A stretch of DNA of 64,000 nt from Neoarius graeffei (lineage: Eukaryota > Chordata > Actinopteri > Siluriformes > Ariidae): the NCBI RefSeq assembly GCF_027579695.1, contig NC_083578.1, positions 1,148,638 to 1,212,637 on the forward strand, written 5' to 3'. Position 1 is the stretch's first letter; every line of letters begins with the position of its first letter. Under the pieces are notes generated by a model. The model was given only the letters and a program-made list of their open reading frames with translations, was not told the DNA's origin and did no database searches. This document shows positions 31,120 to 43,300 of the stretch, piece by piece. The position numbers were made by a program, and so were the translations under genes.

Positions 31120-33912
31120 TGTTAGTGAGTGAGTGGGGTTAATCATGGTGTTGAGTTAGTAATGGTGTGAGTGAGTGATGGTGTTAATGAGTGAGTGAGT
31201 GATGGTGTGAGTGAGTGGTGGTGTTAATGAATGAGTGGTGGTGTTAGTGATGGTGTTAGTCAGTGAGTGATGGTGTTAGTAAGAGTGATGTTTTTGATGG
31301 TGTTAGTGAGTGATTGTGTTAGTGATGGTGTTAGGGAGAGTGATGGTGTTAGTGATGGTGTTAGTGAATGAGTGATGGTGTTAATGAATGAGTGATGGTG
31401 TTAGTGATGGTGTTAGTGAATGAGTGATGGTGTTAATGAATGAGTGATGGTGTGAGTGAGTGATGGTGTTAGTGATGGTGTTAGTGATGGTGTTAATGAG
31501 TGAGTGATGGTGTTAGTGATGGTGTTAATGAGTGAGTGATGGTGTTAGTGATGGTGTTAATGAGTGAGTGATGGTGTTAGTGATGGTGTGAGTGAGTGAT
31601 GGTGTTAGTGATGGTGTTAGTGATGGTGTTAGCGAGCGAGTGATAGTGTTAGTGATGGTGTTAGTGAGTGAGTGATGGTGTTAATGAGTGAGTGATGGTG
31701 TTAGTGATGGTGGTACTGAGTGAGTGATGGTGTTAGTGAGTGAGTGATGGTGTTGGTGATGGTGTTAATGAGTGAGTGATGGTGTTAGTGATGGTGGTAG
31801 TGAGTGAGTGATGGTGGTAGTGAGTGAGTGATGGTGTTAGTGTTAGTGAGTGAGTGATGGTGTTAATGAGTGAGTGAGTGATGGTGTTAATGAGTGAGTG
31901 ATGGTGTTAGTGAGTGAGTGATGGTGGTAGTGTTAATGAGTGAGTGATGGTGTTAGTGAGTGAGTGATGGTGTTAGTGAGTGAGTGATGGTGGTAGTGTT
32001 AGTGAGTGATGGTGGTAGTGTTAATGAGTGAGTGATGGTGTTAGTGAGTGAGTGATGGTGGTAGTGTTAGTGAGTGAGTGATGGTGTTAGTGAGTGAGTG
32101 ATGGTGGTAGTGTTAGTGAGTGAGTGATGGTGTTGGTGATGGTGTTAATGAGTGAGTGATGGTGTTAGTGATGGTGGTAGTGAGCGAGTGATAGTGTTAG
32201 TGATGGTGTTAGTGTTAGTGAGTGAGTGATGGTGTTGGTGATGGTGTTAATGAGTGAGTGATGGTGTTAGTGATGGTGGTAGTGAGCGAGTGATAGTGTT
32301 AGTGATGGTGTTAGTGTTAGTGAGTGAGTGATGGTGTTGGTGATGGTGTTAATGAGTGAGTGATGGTGTTAGTGATGGTGGTAGTGAGTGAGTGATGGTG
32401 GTAGTGAGTGAGTGATGGTGGTAGTGTTAATGAGTGATGGTGTTAATGAGTGAGTGATGGTGTTAGTGAGTGAGTGATGGTGTTAATGAGTGAGTGATGG
32501 TGGTAGTGAGTGAGTGATGGTGGTAGTGTTAATGAGTGAGTGATGGTGTTAGTGAGTGAGTGATGGTGTTAGTGAGTGAGTGATGGTGTTAATGAGTGAG
32601 TGATGGTGGTAGTGAGTGAGTGATGGTGGTAGTGAGTGAGTGATGGTGGTAGTGTTAGTGAGTGAGTGATGGTGTTAGTGAGTGAGTGATGGTGTTAGTG
32701 AGTGAGTGATGGTGTTAGTGAGTGAGTGATGGTGTTAGTGAGTGAGTGATGGTGTTAGTGAGTGAGTGATGGTGTTAGTGAGTGAGTGATGGTGGTAGTG
32801 TTAGTGAGTGAGTGATGGTGTTAATGAGTGAGTGATGGTGTTAGTGAGTGAGTGATGGTGTTAGTGAGTGAGTGATGGTGTTAGTGAGTGAGTGATGGTG
32901 TTAGTGAGTGAGTGATGGTGGTAGTGTTAGTGAGTGAGTGATGGTGTTAATGAGTGAGTGATGGTGTTAGTGAGTGAGTGATGGTGTTAGTGAGTGAGTG
33001 ATGGTGTTAGTGAGTGAGTGATGGTGTTAATGAGTGAGTGATGGTGGTAGTGAGTGAGTGATGGTGGTAGTGAGTGAGTGATGGTGGTAGTGTTAGTGAG
33101 TGAGTGATGGTGTTAGTGAGTGAGTGATGGTGTTAGTGAGTGAGTGATGGTGTTAGTGAGTGAGTGATGGTGTTAGTGAGTGAGTGATGGTGTTAGTGAG
33201 TGAGTGATGGTGTTAGTGAGTGAGTGATGGTGGTAGTGTTAGTGAGTGAGTGATGGTGTTAATGAGTGAGTGATGGTGTTAGTGAGTGAGTGATGGTGTT
33301 AGTGAGTGAGTGATGGTGTTAGTGAGTGAGTGATGGTGTTAGTGAGTGAGTGATGGTGTTAATGAGTGAGTGATGGTGTTAATGAGTGAGTGATGGTGTT
33401 AGTGAGTGAGTGATGGTGTTAGTGAGTGAGTGATGGTGGTAGTGTTAGTGAGTGAGTGATGGTGTTAGTGAGTGAGTGATGGTGGTAGTGTTAGTGAGTG
33501 AGTGATGGTGTTAGTGAGTGAGTGATGGTGTTAATGAGTGAGTGATGGTGGTAGAGTTAGTGAGTGAGTGATGGTGTTAGTGAGTGAGTGATGGTGGTAG
33601 TGTTAGTGAGTGAGTGATGGTGTTAGTGAGTGAGTGATGGTGTTAGTGAGTGAGTGATGGTGTTAGTGAGTGAGTGATGGTGTTAGCGAGTGAGTGATGG
33701 TGTTAGCGAGTGAGTGATGGTGGTAGTGTTAATGAGTGAGTGATGGTGTTAGTGAGTGAGTGATGGTGTGAGTGAGTGATGGTGGTAGTGAGTGATGGTG
33801 GTAGTGTTAGTGAGTGAGTGATGGTGTTAGTGAGTGAGTGATGGTGTTAGTGAGTGAGTGATGGTGTTAGTGAGTGAGTGATGGTGTTAGTGAGTGTTAA
33901 TGAGTGAATGTT
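31120..33912 (+). repeat. 2.8-kb minisatellite, 20-bp unit, G-rich and almost free of C
   Basis: The unit is GTGAGTGAGTGATGGTGTTA, with variants TTAATG, GGTGGTAGT and inserted GTGTTA. The + strand has only a handful of C bases over 2.8 kb. Units become more regular toward the 3' side. A higher-order repeat of 438 bp is visible: the segment from 32585 recurs at 33023 with the same order of variant units, including six plain units each time. Confidence 0.95.
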
Positions 33913-33914
33913 GA

Positions 33915-35639
33915 TATTGAATGTTAGCGCATTGTTCCAGCCCGCAGTTGTATATTCTCATCCCTGTGTTAAATAATTTAGTTGCAGATGTTTCCACAGA
34001 TTATAAATCTGATCTTGTGGATGTGCAGCTGAGCGTCTGAACACAGCCTCGCTCACACTTAACATTATCCTGTTCCTCAGTCATCAGACGGAACTTCATC
34101 TTAAAACAGACTGAAGAGACGGCCGTGCGGTGGGCGTTATTTTAGAGCAGGTTCTGAAAGTCCAGTCCTCCTTCACTAATGAGTGTGAAGTGTGTGAGAC
34201 GCTCGCTCTGTCCTGTTACACAGAGCCACACTGACGACAGGAGGTGCATTATGGGAGGTAAGGTCAACACACACGAGGCACTAATGCTCCGAGCGACGGG
34301 AAAAATACGCAGTGAGGGTTTCAGGAGCCTGAGGTACACTCAGTGAAAGCAGATCAGCTAATTAAGCAGCCTGGATACACTTAGCAACGCTGCGTGGGTC
34401 TGATTGAATTGGACTAGTCCGCTCTCACACGCCGCCTCTCAGGACATTGCAGGTAATTACCCATCATTCTCTGTTCCTCCGAATCCAGTCTTCAGGCCAA
34501 TTAAGCGTGTAAAAACACCCACCAGGGCACTTTATTGCTTCAACATGCTCGTTGACCTTCTCTAATGAAGGGCTGTTTGCTGAAGAAACATGCGGAGGAG
34601 AGAGTGGGTCTTCACCGTGGTGGTGCTGTGACGCACTGAAGTTTAAACTGTTGCACCGTGTTCATGGAACAGTGAAACATCAGGCATTCAGTGGGGCTCA
34701 GCCTCATGGTGAAGGTTAGAGGTTTCAATCTTTCCTGCATAAATGATATTAAACAAGACTTTAGAGGATTTTAGACTCAACAGCACACGAAGACGTGCTG
34801 AATCATCAGAGAGAAACGCACAGCGTGAGCGCGCCGAAACCTCTCAGGAACATGTCCGATGTCCCACACTGAGCTGAAGATTTTGCTTCTAATGTGTTTG
34901 TATGTATTTATTTATGTTAAAGTTATAGTTTGGTAAAACAGTTGTTGAAGTGGTGGCTACAGACTTCCGTTAGCATTTAGCTCTGTTTAGCTACATTAGC
35001 GTAAAAGGCGTGACCGTGACTTGGCGGTTTGACTGCATTTTTGTGGTCACAGGAACTAGAGATGAAAGTGGAGCAAAGAAAAAACCCCTGAACTTTTGAA
35101 AGTCAAATTAAGATGGGGGGGGACGTCCCCCGAAAATATTTTAATAACATAACACGCAAACCCCTGCATTCTAGTGCATTCTAGTGCTTATTTTCACTAA
35201 AACAAGTTATAACTTTTAAGCCTTTTTCTTTCATGTACATTAATGATTAACATGTCAAAAATATCAAATTTAATTCCCCGAGTTAACGAGTAATTTTCAG
35301 GAGTGCGTTTAGAAAACGTGGTGATTTTCCTGCTACACAGTTCAGTACTTTGGAAAAATATCAGACAGTTGAAGGTAAACTCAGCAAAATCCCAAAACAG
35401 TGCTGTTAAACAGTAAAGGTCTGTTAGAGTTTCTAAAGCTTTCAGGTTTCAATGTTGGGGACGTTGAGCCTCGTTTATCAATCTTTTAGTCGAGTTGTGC
35501 GTTTGCAGAAGCTAAAGTGAGCTAAACATTTCCAATTCAGATTTATGCGAGTTGAAGCCGATCGTTTACATTAGTTCGTATTGTCTGTAAATTTAAACAC
35601 ACCAATGAATACCAAATTTCTCATATAAATCAGGGGCGT

Positions 35640-35640
<1 letters not shown>
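33915..35640. other. Intergenic DNA, nothing recognised
   Basis: Unique-looking sequence between the minisatellite and a (GT)n run (35642-35690). No supported gene. Some stretches near 34380-34560 look non-repetitive and could be tested for conservation. Confidence 0.3.
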
Positions 35641-35696
<56 letters not shown>

Positions 35697-36174
35697 GTGT
35701 CGCAGCCTGAGTGCATTCTGTAACAAAAAATAATTCCCATTGCTAGTTTTAGGTAGCTTAGAAACCGGCTCTTCCATTATTGCTCTTTACTCAATGAACT
35801 ATGTTTGGGGTATTTAAGGACCACGCCCATGCAAGGACGATACGAAGGATTACACCGCGTCTAGGAACGTGAAAAATCTGAAAAATAAATTCGGAAAACC
35901 GGAGATTTTCAAGAGTTTTGTCAAATATCTGGATTTCCGGGGATTTCCGGATTTCCGGGTATATGTAACTGAATTGTCTTGGCCAGCCCTAAGGGTCCCA
36001 TCTGCATCTCATCATTGCTGAGGAGTGTGCTCCCATCACCCAATCAAGCATCCAGCCAGAGCAGGTCATCATATATTTTTTACCATATTAACATGCCATT
36101 GTTGTGTGTTATGCCTGATGTAAAGACTCTCGTCTCTGCGAGTCTACCACACAGATTTAATACTTGTCATTTTT

Positions 36175-36660
36175 AGGGCATACCTAACAACGTGTTTTCT
36201 TTCTCTCTCTCTCCCCCCCCCCCCCCCCAATCTGTCCCTCTGAGTTACATGTTGATCCTGGGATTGAGATGCTGGCCTCTTTTGCCCCTCGGACCTGCTT
36301 GATCCATCCTGGTGCCCTGTGTCTGGTCGGAGTTTTATCGCGCCGCTCCTGTGAAGGACGGCCCCATGAGGACAGTTGAGGGTTATACCTGTTAAAACTG
36401 TTAATATTATAGTCAGGCTGTCTGTTGTTCCCCAAATGAGGATGGGTTCCCTTTTGAGTCTGGTTCCTCTCGAGGTTTCTTCCTCATGTTGTCTGAGGGA
36501 GTTTTTCCTTGCCACCGTCGCCACAGGCTTCATCATTGGGGATAGATTAGGGATAAAATTAGCTCATGTTTTAAGTCGTTCAAATTCTGTAAAGCTGCTT
36601 TGCGACAATGTTTATTGTTAAAAGCGCAATACAGATAAACTTGATTTGATTTGATTTCGG
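36175..36660 (+). mobile_element. Interspersed repeat with (TTTGA)n tail, copy 1
   Basis: Contains TGCCACCGTCGCCACAGGCTT, then GCGACAATGTTTATTGTTAA, and ends in GATTTGATTTGATTT. The same sequence occurs inverted at 41354-41667. The tail type suggests a LINE 3' end or a SINE mobilised by one. Frames such as MMKPVATVARK come from this repeat. Confidence 0.7.
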
Positions 36661-36934
36661 CATTAGCAGAAAAAATCTGGAGGAATTTTCATGAAAATCT
36701 AAAAATCCGGAATTCCAGGAAAATCCGGAACACTTTCATGACTACAGGAACATTGTGGACATTTAATTTTTGTTTGCTTGTGATTGTATTTATGAAGTAT
36801 TTGGACCATGTGCCTGTTACAGTATTATAAAAATAAAAATCACCAATAATTCTCCATGTTTGCCCAGTTTGTGTGTGTGGAGAGAAAATGGTGGAGCTCT
36901 GAGTCTCTCAGCTTTAATCAGCACTCGCTCAGGA

Positions 36935-37200
36935 GTGTGGGCGGGGACAAGGGGCGGAGACCACAGCAACAAGCGCCAACCAATCAGCGTCGGCTGGTAC
37001 ATGGGGGAGGAGACGGGCGTTGGCATGTTTCCCAGGCGCATGAGAGCCAATGCTGATCCGAGCCAATCACAGGTCGCGATTGGACTGTTCCTTAATTAAT
37101 ATTCATGAGCTCGTCCCCGACCGGAGCAGGCTGTGAGGGTGGGGTTTCAGAGTGCGCCAAAGGGAGAGGGACAGCACGCGCACGCCCTCTGGCGGTTAAT
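36935..37200. promoter_or_regulatory. GC-rich block with several CCAAT boxes, possible promoter
   Basis: CCAATCAGC, GCCAATGC and GCCAATCACAGG occur within 120 bp in a CpG-rich segment with GGGCGGGG (36938) and GGGGCGGAG. This resembles a TATA-less vertebrate promoter. No gene is recognised next to it, so this is only a candidate. Confidence 0.3.
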
Positions 37201-37585
37201 CTGTGAACAACTATGGATAAAATGAAATAATAATAATAATTATTATTATTATTATTGTTGTTGTTGTTGTTTTTGTTTCAAATGTTTTGCAGTCAGGAAA
37301 TCTGTGGAGGAAAAAATAATAGCCAGTTTAAATTGATTCATTTTAAACCAGCCAGATAAAGCACTTCAGGGCCCTGTACTGCGAACGGAGTTCAACCTAC
37401 CCAGCAGTAACCCAGGGTTCCCCCGCTAAACCGGGCTTGACAAAACCTGGTTATCTTGTTTGGGGTTAAACGGAACTACGACGCCAGTTATGAAGTTGAT
37501 TTGTTGAACCTGGTTTAACCTAATCAGGGTTAATGCGCGTTCACGTTAAAGGGGAGGTTATCAGCGCAAATCCCCACTGTTCACA

Positions 37586-37789
37586 ATGGCATGGTTGCCG
37601 TACTTCACGGAGGAAGAATGCGCTGTCATAATGCAAAGCTACGAGGAGTTCAAAACAACATTAAGAGCAAAATCTAACACAGCGGCTGCCAATAAGGAGC
37701 GGCAAGCATGTTGGCACCGAACTGCCGATCGGGTAAATGCGCAAGTCCATTCTCCCTTCTACATGTTCCAGAACAGAAGTATAGGATGA
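37586..37789 (+). pseudogene. Myb/SANT-like DNA-binding protein fragment of a Harbinger element
   Basis: YFTEEECAVIMQSYEEFK, then TAAANKERQACWHRTADRVNA, shows the Trp-containing trihelix layout of the Myb-like partner protein of Harbinger transposases. The frame continues after the Myb-like helix for only about 15 residues before TGA. Confidence 0.6.
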
Positions 37790-37910
37790 GAGAAGCTTCA
37801 TGATCAATCACAAGTCACAGAAAATGGTCCTTCGACGTGGCCCCAGTCATATATAGCTTGTTTAATGTCCGAAAAATCCTGAATAAAATTTGGTATGGGA
37901 AATTCATGGA

Positions 37911-38291
37911 GGCGGCACGGTGGTGTAGTGGTTAGCGCTGTCGCCTCACAGCAAGAAGGTCCTGGGTTCGAGCCCCGGGGCCGGCGAGGGCCTTTCTGTG
38001 TGGAGTTTGCATGTTCTCCCCGTGTCCGCGTGGGTTTCCTCCGGGTGCTCCGGTTTCCCCCACAGTCCAAAGACATGCAGGTTAGGTTAACTGGTGACTC
38101 TAAATTGACCGTAGGTGTGAATGTGAGTGTGAATGGTTGTCTGTGTCTATGTGTCAGCCCTGTGATGACCTGGCGACTTGTCCAGGGTGTACCCCGCCTT
38201 TCGCCCGTAGTCAGCTGGGATAGGCTCCAGCTTGCCTGCGACCCTGTAGAAGGATAAAGCGGCTAGAGATAATGAGATGAGATGAGATGAG
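37911..38291 (+). mobile_element. tRNA-derived SINE with 11-bp target duplication
   Basis: Full length. AAATTCATGGA flanks it at 37900-37910 and 38292-38302. The tail is GATGAGATGAGATGAG. It is inserted into the Harbinger-like element. Confidence 0.92.
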
Positions 38292-39257
38292 AAATTCATG
38301 GAGTCGCTACTGAAGCTGATCTGTGCACAGAGTCACATGAATTAGGATGACTGACTGTTCAGCCCCTTTGACTAAGTTGGTGTCGGTCCTGTGAACATTT
38401 CAGAGGCAACAGCAGCCAAACGCACCTGGCAACAGGGGAAAATGAAATATAAAAACATCATTCATAATGGGGTGTGTGCGCGTGCAAGCAAGCATTCATT
38501 TGCCTTTTATTTATTCAAGTTTTATCTGTTTGCCTAATAGTTCAAATTGTTTTGTATATAGTTTATAATGTAGTTGTGTGATATTAATGATAATATTGTG
38601 GGAAAACTACTTTGCACGGACGTTCATTTAATTTATTCTATCGTCATTTTGTTTGTTCTATTTTTGTGTATTTTATTTATTTATCTGTTTGTCTAGTTGT
38701 ATCTATTTTCTAATAATAATATATTTTTTGCATTAATAGTTTGTTTTTTCCTATTAAAATAATCTTGTGTTCTTGTTATAACTTTATCTATTTATCTGAC
38801 TGTTTAGTTGTATCTATTTTTGTTACAATTTTAATATTTTTAATATAGAAAGTTTGTTTTTTTCTATTAAAATGTTCTTGTGTGATAACTAGTTCTTGTG
38901 TTATATTTATTGTAGTTGTACCTATTTTGTATTTTTGTAAAACAAGTGTTTTTCTATAAAATATTCTTGCGTTCTTGATAACTATGTCCTTGAGTGTTTT
39001 TTTTTTTTTTTTTTTTTTTACAGAAAAGCCGTTCTGCATGGACATTCATTGAAGCCCTCATTGTTTTTTAATGGTTATTTATGAGCGTTTAGGGGTTACA
39101 GTAATGTAAGTCTAGGTTGCTTTATATAAAAGGTATGTCCAGAAATATTGATGTCACTGTCTAAGCAGAGGGATCTGGCTTCTTTAGACGCTGTCTTCTT
39201 AAAACTGAATAAATATTTAAAAAGAGCCGAATGAGCCAGTCTTTTGAACGGCTCTTT

Positions 39258-39551
39258 TCAAAGAACGGATCCCAAAGATGCGGATCCCATCAAAGAGCCA
39301 TAAATCCCATCTCTAATCTGCGCTCCGATATCGCACGGGTCATCCAGGTACGCTGGCATTGTCTCTAGAGGAAATGTTGGTGGAGAGGTGGTGTTTAAAA
39401 AGGGTGTGGTTAATCGGAAACCTCGGGTTAACCAAGAACACAACCTGAGACGAGCAGGTTTGAGATGCAGCGTAAGTTGCCATGGCAGCATACCTCGGTT
39501 TGAACATAGCCAACTTTCGTAGTATGGGTTAATCGGGAAGTTACGCTGCAC
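39258..39551 (-). pseudogene. Harbinger nuclease N-terminal fragment (tentative)
   Basis: Near its end the frame reads MPAYLDDPCDIGAQIRDGI, which resembles the conserved N-terminal LDxPxDxGAQI region of fish Harbinger nucleases. The rest of the frame is low-similarity and the catalytic domain is absent. Confidence 0.4.
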
Positions 39552-39658
39552 GTGATCAAGTTACTCTCGAAGTTACCCTGGTAAACCAGAAAACCCGCTT
39601 CGTAGTACAGGGCCCTGGACCGTGCTTGTTTGTTTGTTTTTAATTTGGTTAGTTATTT

Positions 39659-40036
39659 CTCATCTCATCTCATTATCTCTAGCCGCTTTATCCTGTTCTA
39701 CAGGGTCGCAGGCGAGCTGGATCTTATCCCAGCTGACTACGGGCGAAAGGCGGGGTTCACCCTGGACAAGTCGCCAGGTCATCACAGGGCTGACACATAG
39801 ACACAGACAACCATTCACACTCACATTCACACCTACGCTCAATTTAGAGTCACCAGTTAACCTAACCTGCATGTCTTTGGACTGTGGGGGAAACCGGAGC
39901 ACCCGGAGGAAACCCACGCGGACACGGGGAGAACATGCAAACTCCACACAGAAAGGCCCTCGCCGGCCACGGGGCTCGAACCCAGACCTTCTTGCTGTGA
40001 GGTGACAGCGCTAACCACTACACCACCGTGCCGCCC
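39659..40036 (-). mobile_element. tRNA-derived SINE, full length
   Basis: Flanked by GGTTAGTTATTT (left) and GGTTAATTATTT (right), an 11/12 target duplication. It lies about 45 bp outside the right end of the Harbinger-like element. Confidence 0.9.
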
Positions 40037-40160
40037 GGTTAATTATTTATTACCTCGAAATTTCTAACCCAAGAAACTCAAACTTCACTTTTACTAGTTT
40101 TATTACACCAGCGGCTGTATTTATTTGTTTGTTTGTTTATATACAGTTATGTTATTGTTA

Positions 40161-40530
40161 GGCGGCATGGTGGTGTAGTGGTTAGCACTGTCGCCTCACA
40201 GCAAGAAGGTCCAGGTTCGAGCCCCGTGGCCGGCGAGGGCCTTTCTGTGTGGAGTTTGCATGTTCTCCCCGTGTCCGCGTGGGTTTCCTCCGGGTGCTCC
40301 GGTTTCCCCCACAGTCCAAAGACATGCAGGTTAGGTTAACTGGTGACTCTAAATTGAGCGTAGGTGTGAATGTGAGTGTGAATGGTTGTCTGTGTCTATG
40401 TGTCAGCCCTGTGATGACCTGGCGACTTGTCCAGGGTGAACCCCGCCTTTCACCCGTAGTCAGCTGGGATAGGATCCAGCTCGCCTGCGACCCTGTAGAA
40501 GGATAAAGCGGCTAGAGATAATGAGATGAG
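40161..40530 (+). mobile_element. tRNA-derived SINE, full length
   Basis: Perfect 12-bp duplication ATGTTATTGTTA at 40149-40160 and 40531-40542. It forms an inverted pair with the copy at 39659-40036, 125 bp away. Confidence 0.92.
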
Positions 40531-40702
40531 ATGTTATTGTTATAGATTAATAGATAATTGATTTATGCAAAAAAGTACATACATCACAGTTACAACGCTG
40601 AGACTCGATGAAATTCAAAGGTAAACAAATTTAAAAAAGAATAATTTAAAAAGATAATCTGTGAATAATTACACACATGATAGTTATAGAGCCTGAGTTT
40701 TA

Positions 40703-42552
40703 TACAACCCCAATTCCTAAAAAGTTGGGATGCTGTTTAAACTGTAAATAAAAACAGAATGTGATAATTAGCAAATCATGGAAACACGATATTTCATTGA
40801 AAATAGTACAAAGACAACATATCAAATGTTGAAACTGAGAAATTTTATTGTTTTTTGAAAAATATTTGCTCATTTTGAATTTGATGTCAGCAACACGTTT
40901 CAGAAAAGCTGGGACAGTGATGTGTTTACCGCCGTGCTGCATCACCTCTATTTTTAACAACACTCTGTAAACGTTTGGGAACTGAGGAGACCAACTGCTG
41001 CAGTTTTGAAAGAGAAATGTCGTCCCATTCTTGCCTGATATACAATTTCAGTTGCTCAACAGTTTGAGGTCTCCTTTGTCGTATTTTATGCTTCATAATG
41101 CACCTAATGTTTTCAATGGGAGACAGGTCTGGACTGCAGCAGGCCAGTTTAGCACCCGGACTCTTTTACTATGGAGCCATGCAGTTGTAATATGTGCAGA
41201 AAGTGGTTTAATGTTGTCTTGCTGAAAGAAGGAAGGCCTTCGCTGAAAAAGATTTTGTCTGGATGGCAGCATGTTGCTCTGAAACGTGTTTATATCATTC
41301 AGCATTAATGATGCCTTCCCAGATGTACAAGCTACCCATGTCATGTGCACTAACTCAAGTTTATTTGTATAGTGCTTTTAACAATAAACATTGTCGCAAA
41401 GCAGCTCTACAGAATTTGAACGACTTAAAACATGAGCTAATTTTATCCCTAATCTATCCCCAATGATGAAGCCTGTGGCGACGGTGGCAAGGAAAAACTC
41501 CCTCAGACGACATGAGGAAGAAACCTCGAGAGGAACCAGACTCAAAAGGGAACCCATCCTCATTTGGGCAACAACAGACAGCCTGACTATAATACTAACA
41601 GTTTTAACAGATATAACCCTCAACTGTCCTCATGGGGCCGTCCTTCACAGGAGCGGTGTGATAACGCCTCTCATACCATCACAGATGCTGAATGCTTTTG
41701 AGCTGTGCACTGATAACAAACCGGATGGTCCCTCTCCTCTTTAGCCTGGAGGACGTGGGGTCCATGATTTCTGAAAAGAATTTCTACTTTTGATTCATCA
41801 GACCTCGGGACAGTTTTCCACTTCGCCTCAGTCCATCGTAAAAGCACTCGGGCCCAGAGAAGGGGGCGGGGTTTCTGGATATTGTTTATATCTGGTTTTA
41901 ACTTGCATTTGTGGGTGCAGTAATGAAGTGTTTTCACAGACGATGGTTTTCTGAAGTGTTCCTGAGCCCATACAGTGATTTCCACTACAGACACGTGTCT
42001 GCTTTTAATGCAGTGTCTCCTGAGGGCCTGAAGATCACAGGCATCCAATGTCAGTTTTCAGCCTTGTCTCTTGCAGACAGAGATTTCTCCAGATTCTCTG
42101 AATCTTTTCATGATATTATGGACCAGAGATGATGTGATCCACAAATACTTTGTAGTTTTACATTGAGGAACGTTATTCTTAAATTGTTGCACTGTTTGTC
42201 TTTCACAGAGCAGTGAACCCCGCCCCATCTTTACTTCTGAGAGACTCCGCCTCTCTGGGATGCTCTTTTTATACCCAATCATCTTACTGACCTGTTGACA
42301 ATTAAACTAAAAAAAAACAAATTAGTTTTTTTTAGCATAACTTTTCCAGTCTTCTGTTGCCCCTGTCCCAACTTTTCTGAAATGTGTTGTTGACATCAAA
42401 TTCAAAACAATAAAATTTCTGTTTCAACATTTGATATGTCGTCTTTATACTATTTTCAATGAAATACAGGGTTTCCATGATTTGAAAATCATTACGTTCT
42501 GTTTGTGTTATGTTTTACACAGAGTCGCAACTTTTTTGGAATTGGGGTTGTA
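40703..42552 (-). mobile_element. Tc1/mariner-like element, family A copy 2, with inserted repeat
   Basis: Same family as 11030-12574. Ends TACAACCCCAATTCC and GGAATTGGGGTTGTA are perfect 15-bp inverted repeats with TA termini. The transposase remnant on the - strand (42048-41671 and 41350-41093) is frame-broken and split by the 41354-41667 insertion. Confidence 0.88.
41354..41667 (-). mobile_element. Interspersed repeat with LINE-type tail, copy 2
   Basis: Inverted and 5'-truncated relative to 36175-36660, with matching TCAAGTTTATTTGTATAGTG start and GGCGACGGTGGCAAGG core. It interrupts the Tc1-like copy, so it arrived later. Confidence 0.75.
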
Positions 42553-42809
42553 ATTCTTTAGAGAATTTCCATGTTACTAAACATCTCCTGCTTTCATTAA
42601 CAAACATTAAACTTTATTTCTGGATGAAACATGAAGACTGTGTGTGTGTGTGTCTTTAAAATAAAATTAATCAATTGGAAACTAAGCAAGCGCTATAAAC
42701 ATTATACAGTGTGAGGACAGAGTGGGTCTTGTACCTGAAATATAAATTATTAAAAATGAACTCATTATTATTTTGATCAGTTGACAAATAACACACAGAC
42801 TGATGAAAA

Positions 42810-42825
42810 ATATCATTTATTTGTG
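42810..42825 (-). terminator. selenop: Likely selenop poly(A) signal
   Basis: AATAAA on the - strand at about 42816-42821, 115 bp beyond SECIS 2. Another AATAAA is at about 42613-42618. The choice is inference. Confidence 0.45.
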
Positions 42826-42919
42826 AAGATTTAACACAATTTAACTGCAGTTGTAATCACTGAGAACACACACACACACACACAAACACACACGTCCATC
42901 ATAAACAGTGTGCGTGTGA

Positions 42920-42995
42920 ACATTTCTCCTACAGTGCATCAGGTTTTCTGGTGTATTGAACTTTCCCAAAAGACCTTCATGTAGTACTCAAAGTG
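42920..42995 (-). promoter_or_regulatory. selenop: SECIS element 2 of selenop
   Basis: Quartet ATGA (42980-42977) and TGAT (42941-42938) enclose an 11-bp helix with one mismatch (AGGTCTTTTGG with CCAGAAAACCT) and the apical AAA. Two SECIS elements in one 3' UTR are characteristic of SELENOP. Confidence 0.88.
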
Positions 42996-43013
42996 TCTCA
43001 CACATCCCTCTAG

Positions 43014-43015
<2 letters not shown>

Positions 43016-43052
<37 letters not shown>
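43016..43052. repeat. selenop: (GT)n microsatellite between the two SECIS elements
   Basis: About 18 units in the selenop 3' UTR; read as (CA)n in the mRNA. Confidence 0.9.
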
Positions 43053-43056
<4 letters not shown>

Positions 43057-43209
43057 AGACACTGCAGAAAGTGTCACTAAGCTTAGCTTTCTGTATTATA
43101 CTAACGAGCATATAGCAGTGATTCATGACATTTAAAACGATTAAAGCGATGCTAGCACTCACTCCTAAATCATCTACATTTCCAGTGTGTCATGTTGTGC
43201 GATGTTCCT

Positions 43210-43300
43210 CGTTCTCTCTGATTGGCTGAGGATCAGACAGACGCCACTACGGTGTAGTTTGTGCGCCTGACATCATTAAAGCCACGGAGAGTCACAACGG
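43210..43300 (-). promoter_or_regulatory. selenop: SECIS element 1 (form 2) of selenop
   Basis: On the - strand the quartet ATGA (43276-43273) is followed by a CAGGCGC/GCGTCTG helix, the AAA apical motif, a CTAC-ACC-GTAG mini-stem (form 2), and the matching TGAT at 43235-43232. Below the core, GGCT/AGCC and CTCTC/GAGAG can pair as helix I. It recruits SBP2 to direct UGA decoding as selenocysteine. Confidence 0.92.

Larger units (their letters stand above)
37367..39617. mobile_element. Harbinger-like transposon remnant, 2.25 kb
   Basis: Ends CAGGGCCCTGTACTGCGAA and the complement of CAGGGCCCTGTACTACGAA form inverted repeats. A Myb/SANT-like frame (+) lies at the left and a nuclease-like fragment (-) at the right, the two-gene arrangement of PIF/Harbinger elements. 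A SINE (37911-38291) is inserted. Flanking duplication is unclear. Confidence 0.7.

Noticed and set aside
31120..33912. CRISPR-like regular array
   Set aside because: Units are contiguous 20-bp tandem repeats without unique spacers, in a vertebrate genome.
37911..37980. Possible tRNA gene at SINE heads
   Set aside because: A and B boxes are present but the sequence does not close a cloverleaf by eye and is followed by the SINE body and target duplication.
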